Shown here in pieces: positions 34,854 to 43,904 of a stretch of 64,000 nucleotides of DNA. The stretch is from Aliiroseovarius sp. M344 (lineage in GTDB: Bacteria; Pseudomonadota; Alphaproteobacteria; Rhodobacterales; Rhodobacteraceae). The notes under the pieces were generated by a model that had not been told where the DNA came from, searched no databases, and saw only the letters and a list, made by a program, of their open reading frames with translations. Where the stretch lies: contig NZ_CP081153.1 of NCBI RefSeq assembly GCF_025140835.1, forward strand, positions 2,885,001-2,949,000, written 5' to 3'. The stretch's first letter is position 1, and every line of letters begins with the position of its first letter. The position numbers and the translations under genes were made by a program.

Positions 34854-36191
34854 TTATCGCGCCATCAGGTGATCCGCCACGGCCTGATATGCTGGCAGCG
34901 ACGTCGGATCGATAAACCCGTTCTGCGCTTGCGGGAAAGACGACAAGCGCACCAGCACCATCTTCGCTGTCGGATCAACATAGATTGTTTGACCGTGCAC
35001 GCCGCGGGCAGCAAACGCGCCGTTGTCGTTATGGAATGACCACCACTGGCTTGTGTAGCTACCACCTGGCATTGTGGGGAAGCCAGCGAACTTAGACGGA
35101 TCTCCGCCTGCACTGATCTTTTCGACCACAGAGGCTGGGAACAGCCGATCGCCGTTTACGACACCGGCATTCAACACGAGCAACCCAAGCCGCCCTAGAT
35201 CACGGAGCCCGGCAGTTATCCCGCCGCCCGCGAAAGGCACGCCCTTTCCGTCAACAGTCTGGTATGCGTCCTGCTCGGCACCCATAGGTCGCCAGAGCCG
35301 CTCTGAGGCGAGCTCGGTCACGGACTTACCGGTCACACGGCTGATCATCCATCCCAGCATATCCGAATTGATTGTCTTGTAGTGAAACTGAGCGCCATGC
35401 TCGCCGTCGGGCTTCACTTGTTGGAGATACTCCCAGTATCCGTTCGGGCCCTCATACCCTTCTGCTTTGGGCAGCGGACTGGCGGCGGCGGAATAGACCC
35501 AGATATCGGCGTTCGGATCCGAGTAGTCTTCCGAATACTGAACACCCGTAGTCATATCCATGACTTCGCGGACTGTGGCCGTTGCAAAGGCACTGTCGCC
35601 GATATCAGGTATGATATCGCGAACCAGAAGCGTATCATCAAGGACACCTTCCTCGACCAGTATTTGGGCCAAAAGACCGGTAACCGATTTTGTCATCGAC
35701 ATAATGGCGTGCTTGCCGGCTTCCTCAAGGCATCCAAAATAACGTTCATAGACCACGCGACCTTCATGAATGATCAACATCCCGTCAGTGTAGTTCGCGT
35801 AAAGAGACGCTTCCCAAGACATCGCTTCGTCGCTGTTTATTGGCTTGAAGGTCAATGCATCGATTTCCTGACGCATGTCGGCAAATTCTGACGGCGGCAG
35901 ATAATCCAGCGGCACCGGCGCATCTAGCCCTCGGCTGATCTCCTCTGTGGGTAAAAACTCCCGCAAATGACAGACGGACCAGCGCAGTCTGGGAAAGCTG
36001 AAATACACAGAATCCGGCTGCGTGATGATCTTGTCCTCAGCAGGTGGGAAGCCCTGCATCCAGCCCATAACGCGGGGGTCGGATTCCTGGGCTGAAAGCG
36101 GCGCAGATTGGGCAAGAGCGCCGGAGGTAGAGCTGAGTGTGATGGCAAGGCCCATGGCGCCTGCAAAAAGGCTAGAAGTTAACAACGACAT
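34854..36191 (-). CDS. beta-lactamase-fold serine hydrolase (class C / 6-aminohexanoate-dimer hydrolase-like)
   Basis: The 445-residue protein has a signal peptide (about 1-28, ending ALA-Q). Its serine hydrolase domain contains S165-M-T-K168, a Tyr motif at HYKTINSD, and HGQT in place of the KTG triad. This pattern fits esterases and NylB-like amidases rather than true beta-lactamases. Its start overlaps the 3' end of the upstream barrel gene by 20 bases, and its GGAGG site lies inside that gene. The pair thus forms an operon. The preceding frame extension to 36221 is unnecessary. Confidence 0.87.
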   Translation of the reverse strand: MSLLTSSLFAGAMGLAITLSSTSGALAQSAPLSAQESDPRVMGWMQGFPPAEDKIITQPDSVYFSFPRLRWSVCHLREFLPTEEISRGLDAPVPLDYLPPSEFADMRQEIDALTFKPINSDEAMSWEASLYANYTDGMLIIHEGRVVYERYFGCLEEAGKHAIMSMTKSVTGLLAQILVEEGVLDDTLLVRDIIPDIGDSAFATATVREVMDMTTGVQYSEDYSDPNADIWVYSAAASPLPKAEGYEGPNGYWEYLQQVKPDGEHGAQFHYKTINSDMLGWMISRVTGKSVTELASERLWRPMGAEQDAYQTVDGKGVPFAGGGITAGLRDLGRLGLLVLNAGVVNGDRLFPASVVEKISAGGDPSKFAGFPTMPGGSYTSQWWSFHNDNGAFAARGVHGQTIYVDPTAKMVLVRLSSFPQAQNGFIDPTSLPAYQAVADHLMAR

Positions 36192-37647
36192 TAATGAATC
36201 CTCCGGTCCAATTTGGAACATCCCCTACAACGGTGTCTCGGATCCCCTTTCCAGGGAATGAGATGCTGACACCAGCTGTCAGGAACGTGTTTCGGTTGAT
36301 GATACGATTGTATTCCAGAAAAAGATCATCCGACAAATGTGCATTGGTGACGCCTGAAATCACGTTCGCTGTCCCACCCGTCGTGTCAACCCGTGTGGCT
36401 TGCCCAAACTGGATGGGACTCAGAAGCTCGTTCGCTCGAATATGTGCATAGCGCAGGGTCAGAGTATCTTTCTTTGTGGGCTGCATTCTCAAGGCAAGTC
36501 CGTGCGACTGCACGTTCGAATTGATGAAGACCATCGATGATTTCGATCCTGTCGCCCACGCGCTAGGTGAGCCTTCATAGAAAAGGGGGTCGAACCGTTC
36601 GAGCGTCGTCGTGTTCGGATCATCCCCGGAAAAGGTCTGGTAGGAATAAGTCAGCGTTGGCGACCACGACAGTCCTGCGAATGTGTAGCCGACTTGCACC
36701 CGCCCGGCCCACGCCTCAAGGTCGATGGCTTCGTTCCATTCATAGGCGAAATCGCCTGCAAAGACCCAGTTTTCAAGCGCGCCGGAAAGCGGGCTGGTCT
36801 TGGCATACAGGCTGAGTGCGTTTGTTCCATCACGCGCACCCGGCAAAACTGTTGGCGCACCCGCCCCTCCCGCAGCCGCGCGGATATATGGCGACTCCGA
36901 GTTCAGGACTTTGACATAAGTCGCGCCAAGAAAACCGCTCTCTGGCGCATCATAGCGGACATCCAACCCCGCAAGCTCGTTTTTGCCGTCACTGGCAGGG
37001 CGTTCATTGGGATCGATATAGAATGCCGTCCCAGTCCAACCACCACCCGAGACACGCCCGATCGCTGCCATTTCCCACGCTTTGCGGGGCCCGAATTTCA
37101 GCGCGCCGCGCTCAAAGCCGCTGGACCCACCATTCGCGATCAACATACCAGTGCCAAGTTTCAGCTCGCGCGGGCCAAGCGAAACGTCAAAAGAGAGGCC
37201 GTTCGAGATCGTGGTCCGAAATCCAAGGTAGGCCTCTTCCAACGTGGCACGGCCTGTGTTTTCGAAGTCGTAAGCGTCCGTGCTCAAAGTGTAAGAAGCG
37301 ACTGCCGAGGCCTTGCCGTAGAGCACCGAACCGCTGTCGAGCGTTTTCTCAAAGCTCAAACCGGGCTTAACTTAGACCTCAAGCCAATCAGCATCTGGAT
37401 CAAAACCTGATCCGGGCGCGACGGTGTCGGAAAAATTCCAGAACAGATTTTGTTCGCTGACCGCGTTCAACCCGAACTGAAGATGCCCACGCACCGTGAT
37501 CCCATTCGCATCATACAAAAGCATAGGGTCGCGATCTTGCGCATGAGAAGCCGTCGAGACCAACGAAATGAAAGTCCCACACGTCGCAGCAAGCAATGCA
37601 CGATTGCAAACGGCGTGGCAGTAAAAGAACGGCTTCGTTGATAACAT
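36172..37647 (-). pseudogene. outer-membrane beta-barrel (alginate-export/porin-like) gene interrupted by an in-frame stop
   Basis: Two frames in the same register form one protein of about 490 codons. The first, from an ATG at 37647 behind GGGGGGA, encodes a signal peptide (through SHA-Q) and a barrel start. It ends in TAA at 37372-37374 after DADWLEV. Reading on in frame gives VKPGLSFEKTLDSGS and a long run of amphipathic strands closing with a terminal Phe (VVVNF), the outer-membrane barrel signature. A Tyr codon (TAT/TAC) in place of TAA would restore WLEVYVKPGL. The rest shows no further damage, so this is a recent nonsense change, a read-through stop or a sequencing error. Confidence 0.8.
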
Positions 37648-37949
37648 CGGTAGTCCCCCCAAAGCTGAACAAAGGCCATCGAATGTTCTTTGGTCGTAAT
37701 TTTAGAAAACTGCTCGTGATGTTTGGAACGCTAACAAGGATCCAAGCTCATTTCAACCACTGCGTGCAGTGCGATTATGTCCCTATTTGAAAGGCGCGTT
37801 CACCGCACCAATGCGGTCGGGTCGCGAGGGGAACGACATAAGAACCGTCCCGGATTGGGGTCGTGGTGAATCAATTCACCTGACACAAACACAAATTTCT
37901 ACCACCATCGCGGCAATCTCTTGTTAAGGTTCAAGAAAGGGAGGCCGCC
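37648..37949. other. intergenic region between barrel gene and HD-domain gene
   Basis: About 300 bases without a gene, lying between divergently read genes. It must contain the promoter of the barrel/serine hydrolase operon and that of the HD-domain gene. The only clear structured element is the palindrome at 37865-37880. Confidence 0.4.
37865..37880. promoter_or_regulatory. 16-bp palindrome, candidate operator
   Basis: GGTGAAT-CA-ATTCACC, two 7-bp arms around a two-base centre, 70 bases before the HD-domain gene start. It looks like a dimeric-regulator site. The regulator is unknown. Confidence 0.45.
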
Positions 37950-38537
37950 ATGCTGGACAAATCAAAACCGACTTGGACAAGTTTCGAGAACGCCACCAAG
38001 GAAGATTTCCTTGCCGTCATGGAATATGACGAGGCTTATGCAAACGCCGTCGCCGACCGTCTTCTTGATGCCCTGAAAGAGCTGGACGAGGAAGACACGC
38101 CCTACCCGATCAACCGCTACCAACACTCATTGCAATCGGCCACGCGCGCCCATGAAGCAGGCGAGCCGGAAGACCTTGTCATCGCCGCCCTTCTGCACGA
38201 TCTGGGCGACACACTTTCGCCCTTCAACCACGGCGAATTGGCCGCCGCCATCGTAAAACCCTATGTGTCCGAACGCACCCACTGGATCTTGCAACACCAC
38301 TGCGTTTTCCAAGGCTACTACTACAACCACCACCTTGGCGGAGACCGCTTTGCGCGCGAAAAATACAAAGACAGCCCGCACTATGACGCCTGCGTGAAAT
38401 TCTGCCACGAGTACGACCAGAACTCGTTTGACCCAAACTATCCGACGAAGCCCTTGGAGTTCTTCGAGCCGATACTCCGCCGTGTGTTTGGCCGTTCAGA
38501 GGGGCATATGGAACTGAATGAGGTGCGGGAAGGGTGA
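37950..38537 (+). CDS. HD-domain protein, possibly a PhnZ/MIOX-like diiron enzyme
   Basis: The 195-residue protein has an HD-type metal site: H59 in RYQHSLQSA, H83-D84 in LLHDLGD, H94, then H111/H116/H117 and a later D156 in HEYDQ. HD proteins are phosphohydrolases or, in the PhnZ and myo-inositol oxygenase branch, mixed-valent diiron oxygenases that cleave organophosphonates or inositol. The QHSLQ and LLHDLGD spacing is compatible with the latter branch, but no phosphonate genes are nearby. The ribosome site is a strong AAGGGAGG. Family firm, reaction open. Confidence 0.8.
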   Translation: MLDKSKPTWTSFENATKEDFLAVMEYDEAYANAVADRLLDALKELDEEDTPYPINRYQHSLQSATRAHEAGEPEDLVIAALLHDLGDTLSPFNHGELAAAIVKPYVSERTHWILQHHCVFQGYYYNHHLGGDRFAREKYKDSPHYDACVKFCHEYDQNSFDPNYPTKPLEFFEPILRRVFGRSEGHMELNEVREG

Positions 38538-38904
38538 GCGTGTTTAGCTCGACAACCTATGTGTCCCTAACGTCGACATTGCGGGACAAACCGGACTTGT
38601 GCAGTCGCAGCTTTCGCTCACGCAGAAACCATTCGCAAATGCAGCACGGCTTGTTCTGCGGTGCAGCTAAGTTCGCCAATCTGGCCATTGACCAGGTTGT
38701 AGACCGCGAAATTCAAACCGTTTATCCGCTGCGTTTGACATCAACAATCGAGAAGCGGGTTTTTCTGCTGCTCGCTTCCTGCGAAGAAGATGTGGCGGGG
38801 CCGCATAGTGGTTATACCTTCCGTCGCCCGGATATTTGAGCAGCCCATTGGTAGCGTGGCACATATTGTCGAGGACCGCTCAAGAGGATTGATTGCCCCT
38901 CGCC
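38538..38904. other. intergenic region without a supported gene
   Basis: A convergent region between the HD-domain gene and a small membrane protein gene. Short frames on both strands (plus 38534-38839, minus 38667-38864) have no ribosome site, unusual composition and no recognisable motif. It looks like decayed sequence, but I cannot name a parent element. Confidence 0.4.
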
Positions 38905-39306
38905 TCAGGTGACCTGAGCCTGCCTGATATGCCGCCAGGCGATAACCGATATGCCCGCCCAAACCCCCGTGCGCAGGATCATCGCGCCAACGGTGCGCAT
39001 CTCGAAAGCGCCGCCTTGCATCATGTGGACCGCGAACGCCAACGCTACCAGAGCGGTGCTCGCGAAAATGCCGATCGAAATCCAGACGGCAGGCGAGTGC
39101 CGTAAAAACAGCCCGATGCCTGCGAGGATATAGGCAAACCCGGCCAGAAAGTTGAACCACAGCACAAAGGGTACCGCATTGCCCACTGCGGCCTGTGCCT
39201 CGGCGCTACCGAACAAGGCACGACCGCCCGAAAGCACTGTGAGCGCACCAAATGCAAGCGCCACGATCGCAGCGACCATAAGGCTGGTATTTCGCTTTGA
39301 AGCCAT
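38905..39306 (-). CDS. small four-helix membrane protein
   Basis: The 133-residue protein has four predicted membrane helices (near MVAAIVALAFGALTVLSGG, VPFVLWFNFLAGFAYILAG, VWISIGIFASTALVALAF and TVGAMILRTGVWAGISVIA). No motif identifies a function. The ATG at 39306 follows AAGGATAGGAAA. It is 41 bases downstream of phaC on the same strand, so it may be the second gene of that transcript. A similar small membrane protein begins the divergent operon. Confidence 0.8.
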   Translation of the reverse strand: MASKRNTSLMVAAIVALAFGALTVLSGGRALFGSAEAQAAVGNAVPFVLWFNFLAGFAYILAGIGLFLRHSPAVWISIGIFASTALVALAFAVHMMQGGAFEMRTVGAMILRTGVWAGISVIAWRHIRQAQVT

Positions 39307-39347
39307 TTTCCTATCCTTTGTTCAAATACGGGCATTGCCCGCTGGGG

Positions 39348-41270
39348 TCACTTTTGAAAGACATATGTGCCTGGTGCATCGGTGAGGACGGGATAGCCCG
39401 TTTTTGCATTTCCCATATCCGGCGGCGCTATTCGCTTGCCCGAACTTGATCCAAGCCATTGATCCCAAGCCTCCCACCAGGATCCGTCCTGTGCCTCTGT
39501 TTCCGTTTGCCATGCTTCTGGGTCGACATAGCGATCCATCGCGTCTTTGCTGCCGATCCGATAGCTGCGGCGCGGGTGGCCCGGCTCCGAGACGATACCC
39601 GCATTATGCCCGCCACTGGTCAGCACGAACGTCACGTCGGTATCGGTGAGTGCGTGTATCTTGTAGACTGAATGCCAAGGCGCGACGTGATCCTTCACCG
39701 TTCCGACCGCAAAGATCGGGGCGCGGATATCGGAAAGTGCGACCGGGCGGTCCTCGACCTGAAACCGCCCTTCGGACAGATCATTGTTCAGGTACAGTTT
39801 GCGCAGGTATTCCGAATGCATCGCATAGGGCATGCGTGTACCATCCGCATTCCACGCCATAAGATCGTTCATCGGCTGACGCTCGCCCATCAGGTATTCC
39901 CGAACCGCGCGCGACCAGATCAGATCATTTGAACGGAGCATCTGGAAAGCACCACCCATCTGGGTCGTGTCGAGATAGCCCTGTTTCCACATAACACTGT
40001 CGAGAAAGGCAAGCTGGCTTTCGTTGATAAAAAGCTGCAACTCGCCGGGTTCGGTGAAATCGACCTGACTGGCGAGCAGTGTCAACGACGCAAAAGGGTC
40101 GTTTTTTCCGCGCGCAATTGCCGCAGCAGCAATGGCCAACAGGGTGCCGCCAAGGCAATAGCCGGTTGCGTGGATCTTCTGATCCGGCACGATCGCCTGA
40201 ATGGCCTCGATCGCCGCCATCACGCCCAGTTGACGGTAGTCCTCCATCGTCAGTTCGCGATCATCTTCGTCGAGGTTTTTCCACGAGATCATGAAGACCG
40301 TGTAGCCTTGCTCCACGAGATACCGCACCATCGAGTTTTGCTGTGACAGATCAAGGATATAGTATTTCATGATCCAGGCTGGAACGATGAGGATCGGCTC
40401 GGGGCGCACTGTGTCCGTGAGTGGGGCGTATTGGATCAGCTCGATCAACCGGTTGCGGTAAACCACCTTGCCCGGTGTCACCGCAACGTCCCGACCCGGC
40501 TGAAAATCCTCTGCGCCTGTCGCGTATGCGCCGGTCATGACGCTTTGTGCGTCCTCGACGAGGTTCTGCATGCCCCGGATCAGGTTTAGACCAGCTTCTT
40601 CACGGGTCTTGCGCAAAACCTCGGGGTTGGTTGGCAGGAAATTGGATGGCGAATACATATCGAGCAGCTGCCGCGTCAGGAATTGTAACTCGCGCTCGTG
40701 CTGGCCCGTGACACCGGGAACGTCCGTAACAACGTTATGCCACCATTGCTGTTGCAGCAGGAAGCCCTGATAGATCATGTTGAACGGCTTCATTTGCCAA
40801 GCGTCGTCGCTGAAACGGTTATCCTGTGGCAAAGGCGTGATGCAGGGGGCCGAATTGTGGGGTTTTGTCGCGCAATTGATTGCGAAACGGGTTTGGCGGC
40901 GGACCTTGTCAGCGGCCTTTTCGACCAGTTGCAATTGCTTGCCAGGGGCGGCGGCGATGTGGGTGGCCCAATCGAACCACGCCCCCATAAGCGCAGCGGG
41001 TGACAGCCCGTGGGTGACGCGTGAAATGGCGCTTTGAGCGGTGTGGTTCATCGCGTCGTGCAATGAGGTGGTCGGACCATTTTCATGTGGTTTCCGACCT
41101 GACGCTCCAGTCGATTTCGCGGGAGAAGGAGCGTCACCATCGGGCGCTGAAATGGGCCTTACCATCGCAATTGGTTTGCGAATGTTGCCCTTTGCCACTG
41201 CCTTTGAAGAGCGACTGCCTTTGCCATCCGCGTGCAATTGGGTGACCTGATGCTCGCCGTTTCTGTCCAT
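39348..41270 (-). CDS. phaC: poly(3-hydroxyalkanoate) synthase, class I type
   Basis: The 640-residue enzyme polymerises hydroxyacyl-CoA into PHA granules. It has the PhaC N-terminal domain (WWHNVVTDVPGV) and an alpha/beta-hydrolase core with the lipase-box-like GYCLGG (nucleophile C372). The catalytic Asp region and His in GGHNAGIV are also present. A hydrophilic N-terminal extension of roughly 85 residues is unusually long. I start at the ATG at 41270 with AAGGGAC; the frame stays open to 41381, but that would lie within the promoter palindrome. No phaA, phaB or phasin gene is near, so this is probably an accessory synthase. Confidence 0.94.
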   Translation of the reverse strand: MDRNGEHQVTQLHADGKGSRSSKAVAKGNIRKPIAMVRPISAPDGDAPSPAKSTGASGRKPHENGPTTSLHDAMNHTAQSAISRVTHGLSPAALMGAWFDWATHIAAAPGKQLQLVEKAADKVRRQTRFAINCATKPHNSAPCITPLPQDNRFSDDAWQMKPFNMIYQGFLLQQQWWHNVVTDVPGVTGQHERELQFLTRQLLDMYSPSNFLPTNPEVLRKTREEAGLNLIRGMQNLVEDAQSVMTGAYATGAEDFQPGRDVAVTPGKVVYRNRLIELIQYAPLTDTVRPEPILIVPAWIMKYYILDLSQQNSMVRYLVEQGYTVFMISWKNLDEDDRELTMEDYRQLGVMAAIEAIQAIVPDQKIHATGYCLGGTLLAIAAAAIARGKNDPFASLTLLASQVDFTEPGELQLFINESQLAFLDSVMWKQGYLDTTQMGGAFQMLRSNDLIWSRAVREYLMGERQPMNDLMAWNADGTRMPYAMHSEYLRKLYLNNDLSEGRFQVEDRPVALSDIRAPIFAVGTVKDHVAPWHSVYKIHALTDTDVTFVLTSGGHNAGIVSEPGHPRRSYRIGSKDAMDRYVDPEAWQTETEAQDGSWWEAWDQWLGSSSGKRIAPPDMGNAKTGYPVLTDAPGTYVFQK

Positions 41271-41359
41271 GGTTGCTGTCCCTTTCTGACCACCCGATCG
41301 GCAGGATGAAGGCTCGACCTGCGTATCATCTGTTGTCGTGTCTGCGCGACTCACCAGAA

Positions 41360-41396
41360 GATAGTAATTGATTACTATCAAATTTCAAGACATACT
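41360..41396. promoter_or_regulatory. divergent promoters overlapped by a 20-bp palindromic operator
   Basis: GATAGTAAT-TG-ATTACTATC at 41360-41379 has two perfect 9-bp arms. On the minus strand, TTGAAA (41388-41383), 16 bases and TACTAT (41366-41361) form a promoter for phaC whose -10 box lies in the palindrome. On the plus strand, TTGATT (41368-41373), 17 bases and CATACT (41391-41396) form a promoter for the seven-gene operon whose -35 lies in the palindrome. A repressor bound here would block both. The TetR protein encoded 470 bases away is the obvious candidate. Confidence 0.7.
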
Positions 41397-41443
41397 CCGG
41401 CTATCGGCGGGGATTGGTCCGCATTCAGAATTCGGAGATCGTG

Positions 41444-41851
41444 ATGCACACTGGAAAATCCAACATTGTCACAGGGTTTCTGTTTCTGACCCTCTTCATG
41501 CTTTATGGGTTCGTGTTGATCTTCCTGCGCGATTTTGCGCCGGGGAAAGAGCAGTGGATCGCTGATTACGGCGTCGGGGTGCATTTCGAATCGCGCTTGG
41601 CGCACGCGCATGGCAACCTTTTTGCGCTTCTCAACATCGCGGTCGGTCTGGTGCTTTTGCGCCTGCCGCTGCCCGCTGCATCTGGCCGATGGATTTCTTG
41701 GTTGGCGCTGGCAGGTATGCTCATGCCTCTCGGGATACTGGCAGAAGTGCTGATCGGCGCACCGCCGCTCTTTGTCATTGTTGGCGGGGCTTCCATGGTC
41801 GTCGCAATGGGCTGGCTTGCACTTGCAGTCTGGCGGGTGGAGTTGCCGTAA
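41444..41851 (+). CDS. small four-helix membrane protein, first gene of the divergent operon
   Basis: The 135-residue protein has four predicted membrane helices (GFLFLTLFMLYGFVLIF, FALLNIAVGLVLLRL, WISWLALAGMLMPLG, LFVIVGGASMVVAMGWLAL) with a short loop HFESRLAHAHGN after the first. No known motif. The ATG at 41444 follows CGGAG. The stop overlaps the tetR start by one base (TAATG). Its topology and size mirror the protein at 38905-39306 on the other arm. Confidence 0.82.
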   Translation: MHTGKSNIVTGFLFLTLFMLYGFVLIFLRDFAPGKEQWIADYGVGVHFESRLAHAHGNLFALLNIAVGLVLLRLPLPAASGRWISWLALAGMLMPLGILAEVLIGAPPLFVIVGGASMVVAMGWLALAVWRVELP

Positions 41852-42495
41852 TGACAGCACACACCAAGTCAAAGAACCTGCCCGCCGAAGAGCGCCGCAA
41901 TGTCACCGTCGAAGCAGTGATCGAACTTGCAGCGACGACCAACCCGGGCGACATCACCACGGCGGCCATCGCCAAACACATGCACCTCACGCAAGGTGCC
42001 CTGTTTCGCCACTTCCCCAACAAGGAGGCGATCTGGCAGGCGGTGATGAAGTGGGTGGCCAATCGCCTGATGGCAAGGATCGACAAGGCGGCCGAAGGAA
42101 TTGAGTCGCCGCTGGCAGCGATGCGCTCGATGTTTTTGGCCCACGTTGCCTTTGTGTCAGAACACCCCGGAGCACCGCGCATGTTGTTCGGTGAGCTTCA
42201 GGGGGCGAAACCGACGCCAGCGAAACGCTTGGCGCGCGCGATGATGAAGCAATATGGGGTGCGCCTGAACCACCTGATCGAGGCCGGAAAGGCGTGCGGC
42301 GAACTGGCCGAGGATCTGGATAGTCAGGCTGCAGCCACACTGTTCATTGGCACCATTCAGGGGCTGGTCATGCAATCCCTTATGTCGGGGGATATGGAAA
42401 GGATGCGCGCCGACGCGCCGCGCGTGTTCGCCATCTATCAGCGCGGTATAGCGACCAAGCAGGACATGGCGGAGACAGGAAGGACTACGTCATGA
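41851..42495 (+). CDS. TetR-family transcriptional regulator
   Basis: The 214-residue protein has an N-terminal TetR DNA-binding domain, with helix-turn-helix ITTAAIAKHMHLTQGALFRHF at about residues 29-50. A helical ligand-binding domain follows (about 70-205). It starts by one-base overlap with the upstream gene and overlaps the next by four bases, so it is fixed in the operon. Autoregulation through the palindrome upstream, and co-regulation of phaC, is the simplest model. The inducer is unknown. Confidence 0.92.
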   Translation: MTAHTKSKNLPAEERRNVTVEAVIELAATTNPGDITTAAIAKHMHLTQGALFRHFPNKEAIWQAVMKWVANRLMARIDKAAEGIESPLAAMRSMFLAHVAFVSEHPGAPRMLFGELQGAKPTPAKRLARAMMKQYGVRLNHLIEAGKACGELAEDLDSQAAATLFIGTIQGLVMQSLMSGDMERMRADAPRVFAIYQRGIATKQDMAETGRTTS

Positions 42496-43904
42496 ATTTG
42501 CATTTTATGGGCGCAGCACAGGAAGTGACCGGATCCTGCTATCTCATGGAAACGAAGGGCCTGCGATTCCTGGTGGATTGTGGCATGGTGCAAGGCGGGC
42601 GCGAAGCTCCGGCGCGCAACCGCCAGCCGTTCGGTTTTGATGCCAAAAAGATCGATTTCGTGCTTCTAACCCATGCCCACATTGATCATAGCGGTCTGCT
42701 TCCCAAACTGACCCGCGCGGGCTTCAAAGGTCCGATCTATACGACGTCGGCCACCGCAGATTTGCTTGGGGTCATGTTGCCAGACAGCGCTCATATTCAG
42801 GAAGCTGACGCTGAGAGGGCCAAACGCAGGTCCCGTCGCGGCAAGACGACAGCAGCATCTGCGCCGATCTACACGATGCAAGACACGCGGGAATGCCTGC
42901 GCCAGGTTCAGGCGGTTGGTTATGACGACAAGCATGATCCGCACCCTGCGGTGCGCTGCCGTTTCCGGGATGCCGGACATATTCTGGGCTCCGCCATTAT
43001 CGAGGTCTGGATCACTGAAAGCGGTAAGACCACAAAGATCGTGTTCAGCGGGGATCTGGGCCAGCCAGGGCGACCAATCCTGCGCGATCCGACCATCATC
43101 GAGGAGGCCGACTTTCTGTTGATCGAATCCACTTACGGAAATCGCGATCACAAGGATCAAACTTCGACAGTTGAGGAGTTGATCGACATCGTTGAGCACA
43201 CGCGCCATGCCGGAGGAGGCAACATCATCGTGCCCGCCTTCGCGGTTGGTCGAACTCAGGAGGTTCTTTACCATCTACACCGGCTAACATGCGAGGGACG
43301 GTTGCATGACTTGATGGTTTTTGTGGACTCGCCCATGGCCACAGAAGCCACCCGGATCACGCGCCAGCATCTGGAATTGTTCGACGAGCAGGCAACAAAA
43401 CTGGCTGGGTGGCACAGGATTGGTTCCGATTTGCCATATCTGAAGTTCACGGCCAGCGTCGAGGAATCCAAAGCGCTCAACCAGATTCGCTCTGGTGCGA
43501 TCATTATTTCCGCAAGCGGCATGTGCACTGCCGGGCGTATCCGCCATCATCTGCGTGAAAACCTTCCCCGACGCGAAAGCGTGATCCTGATCACGGGATT
43601 TCAGGCAAAGGGTACATTGGGACGACGTCTTGTGGATGGTGCAAGACAGGTGCGCATGTTTGGCAAAGACGTACCAGTGCGAGCCGCTGTTCACACTCTG
43701 AACGGGTTTTCGGCCCATGCTGATCGCACCGCATTGCTTGCTTGGGCAGATGGTTTCAAGACGTCTCCCAAACAGACATTTGTGGTGCATGGCGAGGCCG
43801 ATACAGCACAGGAATTCGCCGAGAAACTGCGTACGGACAAGGGCTGGAAAGTTTCGGTGCCGGAGCTTGGATCGAAAGTCGACCTCCTCAGAGGTCAACA
43901 ATGA
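42492..43904 (+). CDS. MBL-fold beta-CASP metallo-hydrolase (RNA-specificity family)
   Basis: The 470-residue protein has the metallo-beta-lactamase motif H61-A-H63-I-D65-H66, FRDAGHILGSA and FSGDLG. The beta-CASP cap and the C-terminal RMMBL part (VHTLNGFSAHADR, FVVHGEAD) follow. This is the YSH1/CPSF-73-like family of RNA endo/exonucleases, so a two-zinc nuclease acting on RNA is expected. It overlaps tetR and the LOG-like gene by four bases each. A nuclease inside an exporter operon is unusual and may act in post-transcriptional control. Confidence 0.92.
   Translation: MNLHFMGAAQEVTGSCYLMETKGLRFLVDCGMVQGGREAPARNRQPFGFDAKKIDFVLLTHAHIDHSGLLPKLTRAGFKGPIYTTSATADLLGVMLPDSAHIQEADAERAKRRSRRGKTTAASAPIYTMQDTRECLRQVQAVGYDDKHDPHPAVRCRFRDAGHILGSAIIEVWITESGKTTKIVFSGDLGQPGRPILRDPTIIEEADFLLIESTYGNRDHKDQTSTVEELIDIVEHTRHAGGGNIIVPAFAVGRTQEVLYHLHRLTCEGRLHDLMVFVDSPMATEATRITRQHLELFDEQATKLAGWHRIGSDLPYLKFTASVEESKALNQIRSGAIIISASGMCTAGRIRHHLRENLPRRESVILITGFQAKGTLGRRLVDGARQVRMFGKDVPVRAAVHTLNGFSAHADRTALLAWADGFKTSPKQTFVVHGEADTAQEFAEKLRTDKGWKVSVPELGSKVDLLRGQQ

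Noticed and set aside
38534-38839. Possible 101-residue gene after the HD-domain protein
   Set aside because: It lacks a ribosome site, has Ser/Arg-rich composition and no known domain. The area looks like decayed intergenic DNA.
41378-41872. Minus-strand frame of 164 codons opposite the small membrane protein and the tetR start
   Set aside because: It is antisense to a gene with clear membrane helices and operon coupling. Its Gln/His-rich composition is that of a shadow frame.
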